Positions 43,416 to 51,586 of a DNA stretch of 64,000 nt are shown piece after piece (positions within the stretch are counted from its first letter, which is position 1; every line of letters starts with the position of its first letter). Below the pieces are notes generated by a model. It saw only the letters and a list, made by a program, of their open reading frames with translations. It searched no databases and was not told the DNA's origin. Source of the DNA: Nitrospirillum amazonense (GTDB lineage: Bacteria > Pseudomonadota > Alphaproteobacteria > Azospirillales > Azospirillaceae); contig NZ_VITV01000001.1 of NCBI RefSeq assembly GCF_007828035.1, positions 682,001-746,000 of the forward strand, written 5' to 3'. A program made the position numbers and the translations under genes.

Positions 43416-46385
43416 TCAGAAATCGGCGGTCACACCCAGGAAGAAGGTCCGTCCCAGGGTGTCGTAGATGCCGGGGAAGGTGTTGCCATTGCCGTAGCTG
43501 GACGTGCCGGCGATGCCGTAGACGTTGCTGTCCAGGATCGGCGGATCCTTGTCGAACAGGTTGTTGACGCCGAAGCGGACCGTGTAGTGGTCGTAGAGTG
43601 TGGCCGACAGGGCGATGTCGAAGTAGCTGTAGCTGTTGATGCGGCCGTCGGCTTTGTCGTAGTCGCCCGACAGCAGGGCGTTGCTGGTGTTCTGGTCCAG
43701 CTTTACGCCGCCGATGTACCGCCAGTTGCCGGACAGGTCGACGTTCCACGGCGTCTGCCAGGTGACACGCATGGTGTGGCGCCACATGGGCATGGGCTGG
43801 CCGCAGGTCACGCCGAACAGGCCGCGGCAGTTGTAGGCGCTTTCGCCCGGCTGCTGCTGCACCAGGTAGTTGGCCATCCAGGTGCCGTTGAAGTTGAACA
43901 GCACCGAACCGCGGTCCTTGACGTTCAGGTCTTCCAGGTCGACCAGGTAGTTCAGGCCGATGTCCACTCCCTGCTCGTTCAGGTAGCCGGTGTTCAGCTC
44001 GGTATCGATGATGTAGCCGCCGGTCAGCGCCAGGCTGCCGTTGCTGGCGCGGTGCACCAGGCTGCAGTAATAGCTGTCGCCGCTGTTCAGGCACTGGTTC
44101 AGCACGGACGAGGCCGACAGGGTGCTGATCAGGTCGGTCACACGGATGTCGAAATAGTCGACGGTTGCCGAGAAGTTACGCAGGAAGGTCGGGGTGATGA
44201 CGGTGCCGATGGTCCAGGTGTCGGCCGTTTCCGGCTTCAGCGCGGTGTTGCCGCCGGTCAGGACGTTGCACTGCGAGGATGTGCATTCCGCGATGGTGCC
44301 GTACTGGGCGGCGGTGACGCCGGTGCGGGCGCACTGGGCCAGCGTGGCCGACGGGCTGGAACCCGCGCACGGATCGGAGGCGGAGGTCAGGCCCACGGTC
44401 TGGGTGGAATACAGCTCAAGGATGCTGGGGGCGCGGACGGCGCGGTTGTAGCCGCCGCGGAAGCTGAGGTCTGAGACGGGCGCGTAGGTCAGGCTGGCCT
44501 TCCAGCTGTCGACCACGCCGGACGAGCTGTAGTCCGACCAGCGGTAGCCGGTATCCAGCACCAGGGCCTTGGCCCACTCCCGCCCCTCGATCAGCGGCAC
44601 GCGCAGTTCGCCGTAGATTTCCTTCACATCGTAGGAGCCGCTGGAGTTCTGGGTGGCGCCGCCGGAGCCGGCCAGGTCGCCCGAAGAATTCTCCTCGTCC
44701 ACCTTCAGATTCAGGCCTTCCTTGCGGTACTCGGTGCCGAAGGCGATGGCGACTGGGTTGTTGGCCAGCGGACTCTGCATCCCGAACCGACCGAAGTCGC
44801 CGGTGATGGACCCCTGGACCACGTCCTGGGTGACGTTGCCTTCCTTGAAGGAGGTGGTCTTGATGTAGTTCCAGGCGTCGCTGCTGATGCCGTTCAGCGA
44901 GAAGATGTTCAGCGGCACGCAGTTTAGGTCGGTGCCGTCGATGACGGACTGGCAGGTGGCCACCCCGTTCACGTTCACGACGTTCAGGGCCTTCTGGACC
45001 TTGGAGATGGAGACGTCGTTTTCGTAATGCTCGGTGTAGATCACTTCCGAGTGCTGGGCCGAGACGTCATAGCTCCAGCCGCCGCCCAGATCGCCCTTGG
45101 TGCCGATGACATAGCGGTAATCGGTGTGGCGGATGTCGTCGTACCGCTCCATGCCCGAGCCGCTGAAGCGCAGGCCGATGGTGCCCGACCAATTGGTGCT
45201 GGTGCCGGCGTTGCTGCCGCACAGCGCCGTCGCTTCAGACGCCGACATCAGCGGGTTGTCGCAGTTGATGTTGTACAGGGCGGAATTGAAGATGGCCGAC
45301 GGGGCGATCTGGGCCCGGGTGTGGTCGGTCATGAACATGAAGTCGGTGTAGACGTCGAACGCCGGGCTGACCTCATAGTGCGCGAAGGCGCCGCCCGTGT
45401 ACCGCTCGTCCTGGCGCTGCAGGTAGTTGTAGGGCCCGTAGTTGTAGGACAGGGCGTTGGTGTAAGGCACGAAGGTGGACGAGCCGTCCGGGTTCAGCGA
45501 CAGGCCGGTGCCCGACCCGTTGGTACGGAAACGGCCATAGGTGTTGTTGCTGGACCCCTGGCAGACGTGGCTGTCGTTGTCGGCGCCCGAGACGGAAAGG
45601 GAGCAGGCGGACCAGTCGCGGCTGGACTGTTTCACCGGCTCCGTCCAGCGGTATGTCGCATAGGCGGTGACGTTGCCGCGGTTGTTGGGGGCGTTGGCGC
45701 CGATGATGAAGCTGCTGTCGCGCACGAAGCCGTCGAACTGGCTGCCCGGAACGGACACGCCGAAGTTCTTCAGCGCCGTCTGCGCTTCCTTGTTGTCGTT
45801 GTCGTGCTGGGCGGCCGACAGCTGATAGTCGACCTTCACGCCCTCGAAATCGCGCTTCATCTTGAAGTTGACGACACCGGCGACGGCGTCGGAGCCATAG
45901 ACGGCCGAGGCGCCGCCGGTGACCACATCCACACTGTCCACCAGCGCCGCCGGGATGAAGTTCACGTCGGCGTAGGGATAGCTGGGGTCGCCCCCGGCCA
46001 TGCGGCGGCCGTCGATCAGCACCAGGGTGCGCGAGGGGCCCAGGTTGCGCAGGTTGATGGTGGCCGTGCCGCTGGCGCCGTTGGACACGCCCTGCGTCTG
46101 GTCGGCGGTCACGCCTGGCAGGCGGTTCAGCATGGTCTCGACGTTGGTCGTGCCCTGCAGCTTCATTTCCTTGTCGGTGACCGTGGTCAGCGGGCTGTCG
46201 CTGCTCAGGTTCGCGGCCTGCTTGATGCGCGACCCGGTGACGACGATTTCCTGCAGATCGTCCTCCGCGGCAGCGGCGGTGCCCACCGCCATCGCCATCA
46301 CGCATGCGGCCATGGAACCGGCCAGCATGGTCCCCATCAATGTCGTCGACGTGAGCAAACGTCCCCGGTCTGTCATTTTCTTCAC
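43416..46385 (-). CDS. TonB-dependent outer-membrane receptor 1
   Basis: Large outer-membrane transporter, 989 residues from the GTG at 46385. A signal peptide is followed by the TonB-box-like DDLQEIVVTGSRIK, a plug domain (VETMLNRLPGV, ATINLRNLGPSRTLVLIDGR, VDVVTGGASAVYGSDAVAG) and a 22-strand barrel ending FFLGVTADF. Paired cysteines occur in predicted outer loops (e.g. CDNPLMSASEATALC, DPCAG...QC, CSLV, NCRGLFGVTC). The start could instead be ATG 46376; the GTG has GGAG at good spacing and gives VKK, a typical signal-peptide start. Divergent from a TPR-hydroxylase gene with ~416 bases between. Substrate unknown. Confidence 0.92.
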   Translation of the reverse strand: MKKMTDRGRLLTSTTLMGTMLAGSMAACVMAMAVGTAAAAEDDLQEIVVTGSRIKQAANLSSDSPLTTVTDKEMKLQGTTNVETMLNRLPGVTADQTQGVSNGASGTATINLRNLGPSRTLVLIDGRRMAGGDPSYPYADVNFIPAALVDSVDVVTGGASAVYGSDAVAGVVNFKMKRDFEGVKVDYQLSAAQHDNDNKEAQTALKNFGVSVPGSQFDGFVRDSSFIIGANAPNNRGNVTAYATYRWTEPVKQSSRDWSACSLSVSGADNDSHVCQGSSNNTYGRFRTNGSGTGLSLNPDGSSTFVPYTNALSYNYGPYNYLQRQDERYTGGAFAHYEVSPAFDVYTDFMFMTDHTRAQIAPSAIFNSALYNINCDNPLMSASEATALCGSNAGTSTNWSGTIGLRFSGSGMERYDDIRHTDYRYVIGTKGDLGGGWSYDVSAQHSEVIYTEHYENDVSISKVQKALNVVNVNGVATCQSVIDGTDLNCVPLNIFSLNGISSDAWNYIKTTSFKEGNVTQDVVQGSITGDFGRFGMQSPLANNPVAIAFGTEYRKEGLNLKVDEENSSGDLAGSGGATQNSSGSYDVKEIYGELRVPLIEGREWAKALVLDTGYRWSDYSSSGVVDSWKASLTYAPVSDLSFRGGYNRAVRAPSILELYSTQTVGLTSASDPCAGSSPSATLAQCARTGVTAAQYGTIAECTSSQCNVLTGGNTALKPETADTWTIGTVITPTFLRNFSATVDYFDIRVTDLISTLSASSVLNQCLNSGDSYYCSLVHRASNGSLALTGGYIIDTELNTGYLNEQGVDIGLNYLVDLEDLNVKDRGSVLFNFNGTWMANYLVQQQPGESAYNCRGLFGVTCGQPMPMWRHTMRVTWQTPWNVDLSGNWRYIGGVKLDQNTSNALLSGDYDKADGRINSYSYFDIALSATLYDHYTVRFGVNNLFDKDPPILDSNVYGIAGTSSYGNGNTFPGIYDTLGRTFFLGVTADF

Positions 46386-46801
46386 TTGTCTCTTCTCCAC
46401 CCAACCGCCTGTAACGGCGTCTTGACGGTCACGCCGGCAATCCCCGTGCTGAAAAGGGGCTGAGGCTGCCGGATCGCTTGGAGCAGAGTTTTTGAGGAGT
46501 GAAAAACGAGCGTCAACTAAACGCGATAATAACGATTCATATAGCGAGTCTATGTCACGTTTCAGTGACACTTAATCTTAATAACGCATCGTGATTTTGG
46601 TAACTGCTTCGTAACTGGCATTATATTTATTTTGATGATGCGATCAGTATTAGATGCAATGTCGTGCTTCCATTCTTGGAAGATTGCACAACGGCGGTGC
46701 AATTAAGCGCTTTTCCAAAAGGTTAGGGCTCACATCCCTAGCATTGCGGCCAAAGTTGTGCTGCCATGGCGGTGTTAAGGCGCCTACAACGGGGAGCAAC
46801 G
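46386..46801. promoter_or_regulatory. divergent intergenic region, TonB receptor / TPR-hydroxylase
   Basis: 416 bases with an AT-rich core (about 46500-46690) unlike the GC-rich genes around it, as expected for two divergent promoters. Frames reading into it from the receptor gene have no protein-like content. I see no clear operator palindrome. Confidence 0.55.
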
Positions 46802-48049
46802 ATGCAGCCTGATGTCCCAGCCCAGCGGTCCAATGCGGCCGCCATGGCGGCCATGAAATCAGGCAATTACGCGAACGCGCACGCCATCCTGGAAGAGGCG
46901 CTGCGCCAGTCGCCCGGGGAATTGCCGCTGTGGCTGAATCTGGCGGCGGCCCGCCGCGCCATGGGCCGCCACGCCGACGCGCTGGCGGCGGTGGACCATG
47001 TGCTGACGGTGGAGCCTCGGCTGTTCATGGCTTTGCTGATGCGGGCGTCGCTGCTGCAGGCCTTGGGCCGCAAGCGCGAGGCGGGCGAGGCCTACGGCGT
47101 GGCCGTGGCCCTGGGCGAGACGCAGCAGAATTTGGATCCGCCGACTCAGCGGGCGCTGGACCAGGCACGCAAGGCCCACGCCGCCCATGTCCAGGAGATG
47201 GCCGATTTCCTGCGCCCGGTGGTGGACCAGGGTGCCGCGCGGGGCACCAGCGCCGACGCCCGGCGCATGGCCTTCTTCACCGACCAGGTGCTGGGCCGGC
47301 GCAAGGTCTACACCCAGCAGCCGACGCATTATCACTATCCCGACATGCCGGCGATCGAGTTCTACGATCGCGAGGAATGCCCATGGCTGCCCACGCTGGA
47401 GGCCGCCACGGCCGACATCCAGGCGGAATTGGCGGCCATTCTGGCCGACGAGGCGCTGGCCGACGCCTTTATGCCCTACATCGACTATCGCGATGGCCTG
47501 CCCCTGGACCAATGGGCGGAACTGAACCGCTCCCCACGGTGGAGCGCCTTTCACCTGCTGCAGCACGGCCTGCCGGTGCCCGGCAACGCCGACCGCGCGC
47601 CCAGGACCATGGCCGTGCTGGAGCAGATGCCGCAGCCGCGCATGATCCGCCGGTCACCCGCCGCCATGTTCTCCGTCCTGAAGCCTCGCACACGCATCCC
47701 GCCGCATACCGGTGTCGCCAACACCCGCCTGGTGGTGCACCTGCCCCTGGTGGTGCCGCCGGGCTGCGGCTTCCGCGTGGGCAACCAGACGCGGGAATGG
47801 AAGGTGGGGGTGGGTTGGGCCTTCGACGACACCATCGAGCATGAGGCCTGGAACGACAGCGACCAAGTGCGGGTGGTCATGATCTTCGACATCTGGAGCC
47901 CGCGCCTGTCGGCTGCCGAGCGTGACTTCATCGCCCACATCATGGCGGCTATAGACGATTTCCAGGCGCAGCAGCCCGTGTCCGTCGGCGGTTTTGGCGC
48001 CGCCCCCTTGACGCCCAAGGCGGCGGGTGGCGGCTTCTCCAGCCTGTGA
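46802..48049 (+). CDS. TPR protein with aspartyl/asparaginyl beta-hydroxylase domain
   Basis: 415 residues. TPR-like helices fill residues 8-115 (e.g. MKSGNYANAHAILEEALRQS). The C-terminal half is an AspH-type 2-oxoglutarate/Fe(II) oxygenase: RIPPHTGVANTRLVVHLPLV gives the first iron His, CGFRVGNQTREWKVG the middle strands, and FDDTIEHEAWNDSDQVRVVM the second His and the co-substrate Arg. The expected role is hydroxylation of Asp/Asn in a peptide or protein. ATG 46802 follows GGGGAGCAACG, a good RBS; an earlier start at 46766 is less likely. Divergent from TonB receptor 1. The target is unknown. Confidence 0.87.
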   Translation: MQPDVPAQRSNAAAMAAMKSGNYANAHAILEEALRQSPGELPLWLNLAAARRAMGRHADALAAVDHVLTVEPRLFMALLMRASLLQALGRKREAGEAYGVAVALGETQQNLDPPTQRALDQARKAHAAHVQEMADFLRPVVDQGAARGTSADARRMAFFTDQVLGRRKVYTQQPTHYHYPDMPAIEFYDREECPWLPTLEAATADIQAELAAILADEALADAFMPYIDYRDGLPLDQWAELNRSPRWSAFHLLQHGLPVPGNADRAPRTMAVLEQMPQPRMIRRSPAAMFSVLKPRTRIPPHTGVANTRLVVHLPLVVPPGCGFRVGNQTREWKVGVGWAFDDTIEHEAWNDSDQVRVVMIFDIWSPRLSAAERDFIAHIMAAIDDFQAQQPVSVGGFGAAPLTPKAAGGGFSSL

Positions 48050-48059
48050 CGCGGCCAGG

Positions 48060-48662
48060 TCAGCCGGCGGCGTAGGCGCGCAGGAACACGTCCACCGCCG
48101 AGTCCGCCGCCGTGTCGATGGCGGCGGGACCAGGCTTCTCCTTGGCGTCCAGCATGACCAGGTCCACGTGCTCGGCCTCCACCAGGCCACGGAAGTGGGC
48201 GGCGGCGCGGTCGGCGTCCGTCCGGCGCAGGCGGCCCCGGTCCATCAGAACGGTCAGATAGGCGGCGAACTTCGACCAGCCCACCTTGGGGCCGTTCTCA
48301 TACAGCAGCCGCCCAACCTCGGACCGCGCCGCTTCCGACACCGCGATGCGGCGGATGGACATGGCCCAGGGCGACAAGACGAAGCGCAGATAGATGCGGC
48401 CCAAGCGGGTCAAGGTTTCCCGAACGTCGTCGTCGGGGTTCAGCGCCTCGAACGAGGCTTGCTTCATCTCCGCCGCGGCATGCGCCATGACGGCTACGAA
48501 CAGTTCCTCCTTGGACCGGAAATAGCTGTACAGCGTGGCCTTCGACCCGCCGACCCGCGTCGCCAGCTCGGACATGGAGGCGGCGGCGAACCCGACCTCC
48601 TGGAATAGGGCGCCGGCGGCGTCCAGGATGGCTTGGCGGCGGGCTTCGGTCTTCACCTTCAT
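48060..48662 (-). CDS. TetR/AcrR family transcriptional regulator 2
   Basis: Repressor of 200 residues, divergent from an efflux operon. The HTH is clear: ARRQAILDAAGALFQEVGFA then SMSELATRVGGSKATLYSYF (residues ~30-49), with the TetR_C_7-like helix block FVAVMAHAAAEM. The intergenic region carries three CCGTACGG palindromes, one overlapping the efflux promoter start region, so it very likely represses both genes until a ligand binds. Confidence 0.92.
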   Translation of the reverse strand: MKVKTEARRQAILDAAGALFQEVGFAAASMSELATRVGGSKATLYSYFRSKEELFVAVMAHAAAEMKQASFEALNPDDDVRETLTRLGRIYLRFVLSPWAMSIRRIAVSEAARSEVGRLLYENGPKVGWSKFAAYLTVLMDRGRLRRTDADRAAAHFRGLVEAEHVDLVMLDAKEKPGPAAIDTAADSAVDVFLRAYAAG

Positions 48663-48734
48663 GATGGCGCGCGTTCCTAAAGGCTGGCCAGCCGGCTGGA
48701 TTTGGTGGGCCGTGGTCGATGGCGGCGACCATGC

Positions 48735-48742
48735 CCGTACGG
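48735..48742. promoter_or_regulatory. CCGTACGG operator copy 1
   Basis: An 8-bp perfect palindrome, nearest to the tetR start. On the minus strand it falls between TTGCCG and a weak -10-like CATGGT, a position suited to autorepression. Confidence 0.55.
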
Positions 48743-48775
48743 TTCCGCGACGGCAAGGCGTAACATTTCATAACT

Positions 48776-48793
48776 AAACCGTACGGTACGTTT
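48776..48793. promoter_or_regulatory. CCGTACGG operator copy 2
   Basis: AAACCGTACGGTACGTTT contains the core at 48779-48786 plus an overlapping second half-site (GGTACG). It lies just upstream of the efflux operon -35 box. Confidence 0.65.
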
Positions 48794-48798
48794 ATGGC

Positions 48799-48827
48799 TT
48801 GACCAGATCGCCACGCAAGCCCATAAA
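48799..48827 (+). promoter_or_regulatory. sigma-70-type promoter of the OMF-EmrA-EmrB operon
   Basis: TTGACC (48799-48804), a 17-base spacer and CATAAA (48822-48827) fit a -35/-10 pair ~38 bases ahead of the OMF start. Operator copy 3 would cover the transcription start. Confidence 0.65.
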
Positions 48828-48830
48828 ACC

Positions 48831-48844
48831 AAACCGTACGGTTT
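48831..48844. promoter_or_regulatory. CCGTACGG operator copy 3
   Basis: AAACCGTACGGTTT is a perfect 14-bp palindrome directly after the -10 box. A bound repressor would block initiation of the efflux operon. Confidence 0.75.
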
Positions 48845-48864
48845 ATTTATGCCAGTAGGCCCTC

Positions 48865-50361
48865 ATGTCCGCCCCCGCTTCCCTTCCCAGCCGCCCGTTG
48901 CAGCGCCTGGGCGTTTCCCTGTGCCTGTCCGCAGCACTCCTGGGCCTGTCCGCCTGTGCCTGGGTACCGGAGGTGGGCCCGGCGCCCGCGCCGCGCGCCG
49001 CCGCCGGCTTTGCCACACAAGCCAGCTTTGCCCCTTCCTCTCCCGCCATCGCCGCAGTCGCTTGGCCGCAGGATCGGTGGTGGGCCGCCTATGGCGACGC
49101 CCAACTGGATGCGCTGATCGAGGAAGGGCTGGCCGGCGCGCCGGACCTGGCGGCGGCGGCGGCGCGGCTGCGCAAGGCCGAGGCCCTGGCCGACCAGGCG
49201 GATGCCGCCCTGCTGCCGAGCGTGACCGCCAACGCCCAGGTGACGGAGGACAAGCAGAGCTACCGCTACCTGTTCCCGCCAGCCTTCGTGCCCAAGGGCT
49301 ATCACGAGGTGCCGCGCGCCACCCTGGACCTCAGCTATGACTTCGATTTCTGGGGGAAGAACCGCGCCAGCCTGGCGGCCGCCACCTCGGACGCCGAGGC
49401 GGCGCGGGCGGAGGTGGCGCAGGCCCGCCTGACCCTATCGGCCGGTATCGCCGCCGCCTACGCCGACCTGGCGCAGCAGGCGGCCGACCGCGACGCCGCG
49501 GCCGAGGCGGTGGACGTGCGGGTGCGCAGCACGAATCTGGTACGCCAGCGGCGGGAGAACGGGCTGGAAACCCTGGGCGCTGTCCGCCAGGCGGAAGCGC
49601 GCGAGGCGGCAGCCCGGGGTGACTTGGCCGCCCAGGACGAGGCCATCGCCCTGACCCGCAACCGCCTCGCCGCGTTGATGGGCGCCGGGCCCGACCGGGG
49701 CCTGTCCATCCAGCCGCCGGCCGGCGCCAGCCTGAAGGCATTCGGCCTGCCGGCCAACCTGGCGGCCGATCTGCTGGGCCGCCGTCCCGACGTGGTGGCC
49801 GCCCGCCTGACGGTGGAGGCGGCGGCCAAGCGCATCGCCGTGGCCAAGGCCGCCTTCTATCCCAACGTGAACCTGGCGGCCTATTTCGGGGTGCAGACCC
49901 TGGGCCTGAACGCCCTGACCAAATCCGGCGCCACCATCGGCAGCGTCGGCCCGGCCGTCAGCCTGCCCCTGTTCGAAGGCGGGGCGCTTGCCGCCCAGTA
50001 TCGGGGTGCCCGGGCCGACTACGACGCCGCCGTCGCCGATTACGACGGCACGGTGGCCAAGGCACTGCAGGACGTGGCCGACGCCGCTGCCAGCGCCCGC
50101 GCGCTGGAAACGCGGCTGACCCACGCCCGCGACGCCATGGCCGCGGCCGCCGATGCCCATCGCATCGCCACCGCCCGGTACGAGGGCAAGCTTTCCACAT
50201 ACCTGGACGTGCTGACGGCGGAGGACACCCTCATCACCGACCGTCGCGCCCTGGCCGATTTGCAGGCCCGCGCCTTCACGCTGGACATCGCCCTCATCCG
50301 CGCGCTGGGCGGCGGCTATCAGGCCGCGCCCGCCGCTCCCCAAACCGTCGCCGCCCGCTGA
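48865..50361 (+). CDS. NodT-type outer-membrane efflux lipoprotein (OMF 3)
   Basis: Outer-membrane channel of 498 residues, first gene of an operon with an adaptor and an MFS exporter. The signal peptide ends in the lipobox LLGLSAC (Cys31). The OEP repeats include LDLSYDFDFWGKNRASLAA at about residue 155 and LLGRRPDVVAARLTVEAAAK at about 304. The C-terminus has IRALGGGYQ. Operon order (OMF first) differs from the cluster at 1736-6607, where the OMF is third. ATG 48865 lies 21 bases after operator copy 3, so the 5' leader is short. Confidence 0.93.
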   Translation: MSAPASLPSRPLQRLGVSLCLSAALLGLSACAWVPEVGPAPAPRAAAGFATQASFAPSSPAIAAVAWPQDRWWAAYGDAQLDALIEEGLAGAPDLAAAAARLRKAEALADQADAALLPSVTANAQVTEDKQSYRYLFPPAFVPKGYHEVPRATLDLSYDFDFWGKNRASLAAATSDAEAARAEVAQARLTLSAGIAAAYADLAQQAADRDAAAEAVDVRVRSTNLVRQRRENGLETLGAVRQAEAREAAARGDLAAQDEAIALTRNRLAALMGAGPDRGLSIQPPAGASLKAFGLPANLAADLLGRRPDVVAARLTVEAAAKRIAVAKAAFYPNVNLAAYFGVQTLGLNALTKSGATIGSVGPAVSLPLFEGGALAAQYRGARADYDAAVADYDGTVAKALQDVADAAASARALETRLTHARDAMAAAADAHRIATARYEGKLSTYLDVLTAEDTLITDRRALADLQARAFTLDIALIRALGGGYQAAPAAPQTVAAR

Positions 50362-50388
50362 CCCGCCGCGCTCCCGAGGATCATCCCC

Positions 50389-51576
50389 ATGTCCACCCCG
50401 TCCCGCACCCCCGCCGCCGAGGCGGCCGAACCCTCCTCCGTCCATGTCCTCGCGCCGGCCGCCAGGAAGCCATCGCCCCGGCGCCACCTTTTCGCCGGCC
50501 TGGGCGCCGTCGTCCTGCTGGCGGGCTTGGGTTATGGCGGCTATCGCCTGGTGACGGGCGGTCGCTACGTTTCCACCGATAACGCCTACGTCAACGCAGA
50601 CGCCGCGCAGGTGACCTCCTCCGTCGATGGTACCGTCCGGGCCGTGCCGGTGGTGGACACGCAAAGTGTGAAGAAGGGCGACGTGCTGGTGCTCATCGAC
50701 GACACCGACGCGCGCATCGCCCTGGCCCAAGCCCAGGCCCAGCTGGGCCAGGCGGAGCGCCGGGTGCGCGGCTACTTCGCCAATGATGGCGCCCTGGCCG
50801 CCCAGGTGGCGGCGCGCGACGCCGACGCCGCCCGGGCCGAGGCGCAGCTGACCTCCGCCCAGGCCGATTATGATCGCGCCCGGGTGGATTTGGACCGGCG
50901 CCGGGCGCTGGCCGCCTCCGGCGCCGTGTCGGGCGAGGAACTGACCAGCGCCCAGAACGCCTTCGCCACCGCCACCGCCAACTTGGCCGTGGCCAAGGCG
51001 GCCCGGGCCCAGGCCGCAGCCAACCGCGCCGCCGCCCAGGGCTCGCAAAAGGTGAACACCGTGCTGATCGCCGACAGTGACGTGGCCACCAATCCCGAGG
51101 TCATGGCCGCCCGCGCCCGGGTGGAGCAGGCCCAGGTGGATCTGGGCCGCACGACGGTGCGGGCCCCCTTCGACGGCGTCGTCGCCCGCCGCCAGGTGCA
51201 GGTGGGCCAGCGGGTCAAGGCCGACACCATGCTGATGAGCGTGGTGCCGGTGGGCGAGGCCTATGTCGATGCCAACTTCAAGGAGGTGCAGCTGGCCCAT
51301 GTGCGTCCCGGCCAGCCGGCGGAGCTGACGGCCGACCTTTATGGCGGGGGCGTCGTCTTCCATGGCCAGGTCGCCGGCCTGGCCGGTGGCACCGGCTCCG
51401 CCTTCGCCGTCATTCCGGCCCAGAACGCCACCGGCAACTGGATCAAGGTGGTGCAGCGCGTGCCCGTGCGCGTGGTGCTGGACCCCAGCGAGCTGGCGAT
51501 CCATCCCCTGCGCGTCGGCCTGTCCATGAACGTCACCATCGATACGGCGCCGACTGGCGCCGCCGGCAAGCGCTGA
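50389..51576 (+). CDS. HlyD/EmrA-type periplasmic adaptor (2)
   Basis: Adaptor of 395 residues. The N-terminal ~35 residues are cytoplasmic, then one membrane helix (HLFAGLGAVVLLAGLGYGGY). YVSTDNAYVNADAAQVTSSV is the EmrA signature, followed by a long coiled coil (about residues 110-215) and the second lipoyl half TTVRAPFDGVVARRQVQVGQ. The beta-barrel has EAYVDANFKEVQLAHVRPGQ. It lies 27 bases after the OMF and 10 before the MFS gene, and bridges the two. Confidence 0.94.
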   Translation: MSTPSRTPAAEAAEPSSVHVLAPAARKPSPRRHLFAGLGAVVLLAGLGYGGYRLVTGGRYVSTDNAYVNADAAQVTSSVDGTVRAVPVVDTQSVKKGDVLVLIDDTDARIALAQAQAQLGQAERRVRGYFANDGALAAQVAARDADAARAEAQLTSAQADYDRARVDLDRRRALAASGAVSGEELTSAQNAFATATANLAVAKAARAQAAANRAAAQGSQKVNTVLIADSDVATNPEVMAARARVEQAQVDLGRTTVRAPFDGVVARRQVQVGQRVKADTMLMSVVPVGEAYVDANFKEVQLAHVRPGQPAELTADLYGGGVVFHGQVAGLAGGTGSAFAVIPAQNATGNWIKVVQRVPVRVVLDPSELAIHPLRVGLSMNVTIDTAPTGAAGKR

Positions 51577-51586
51577 GGGACCGCCC

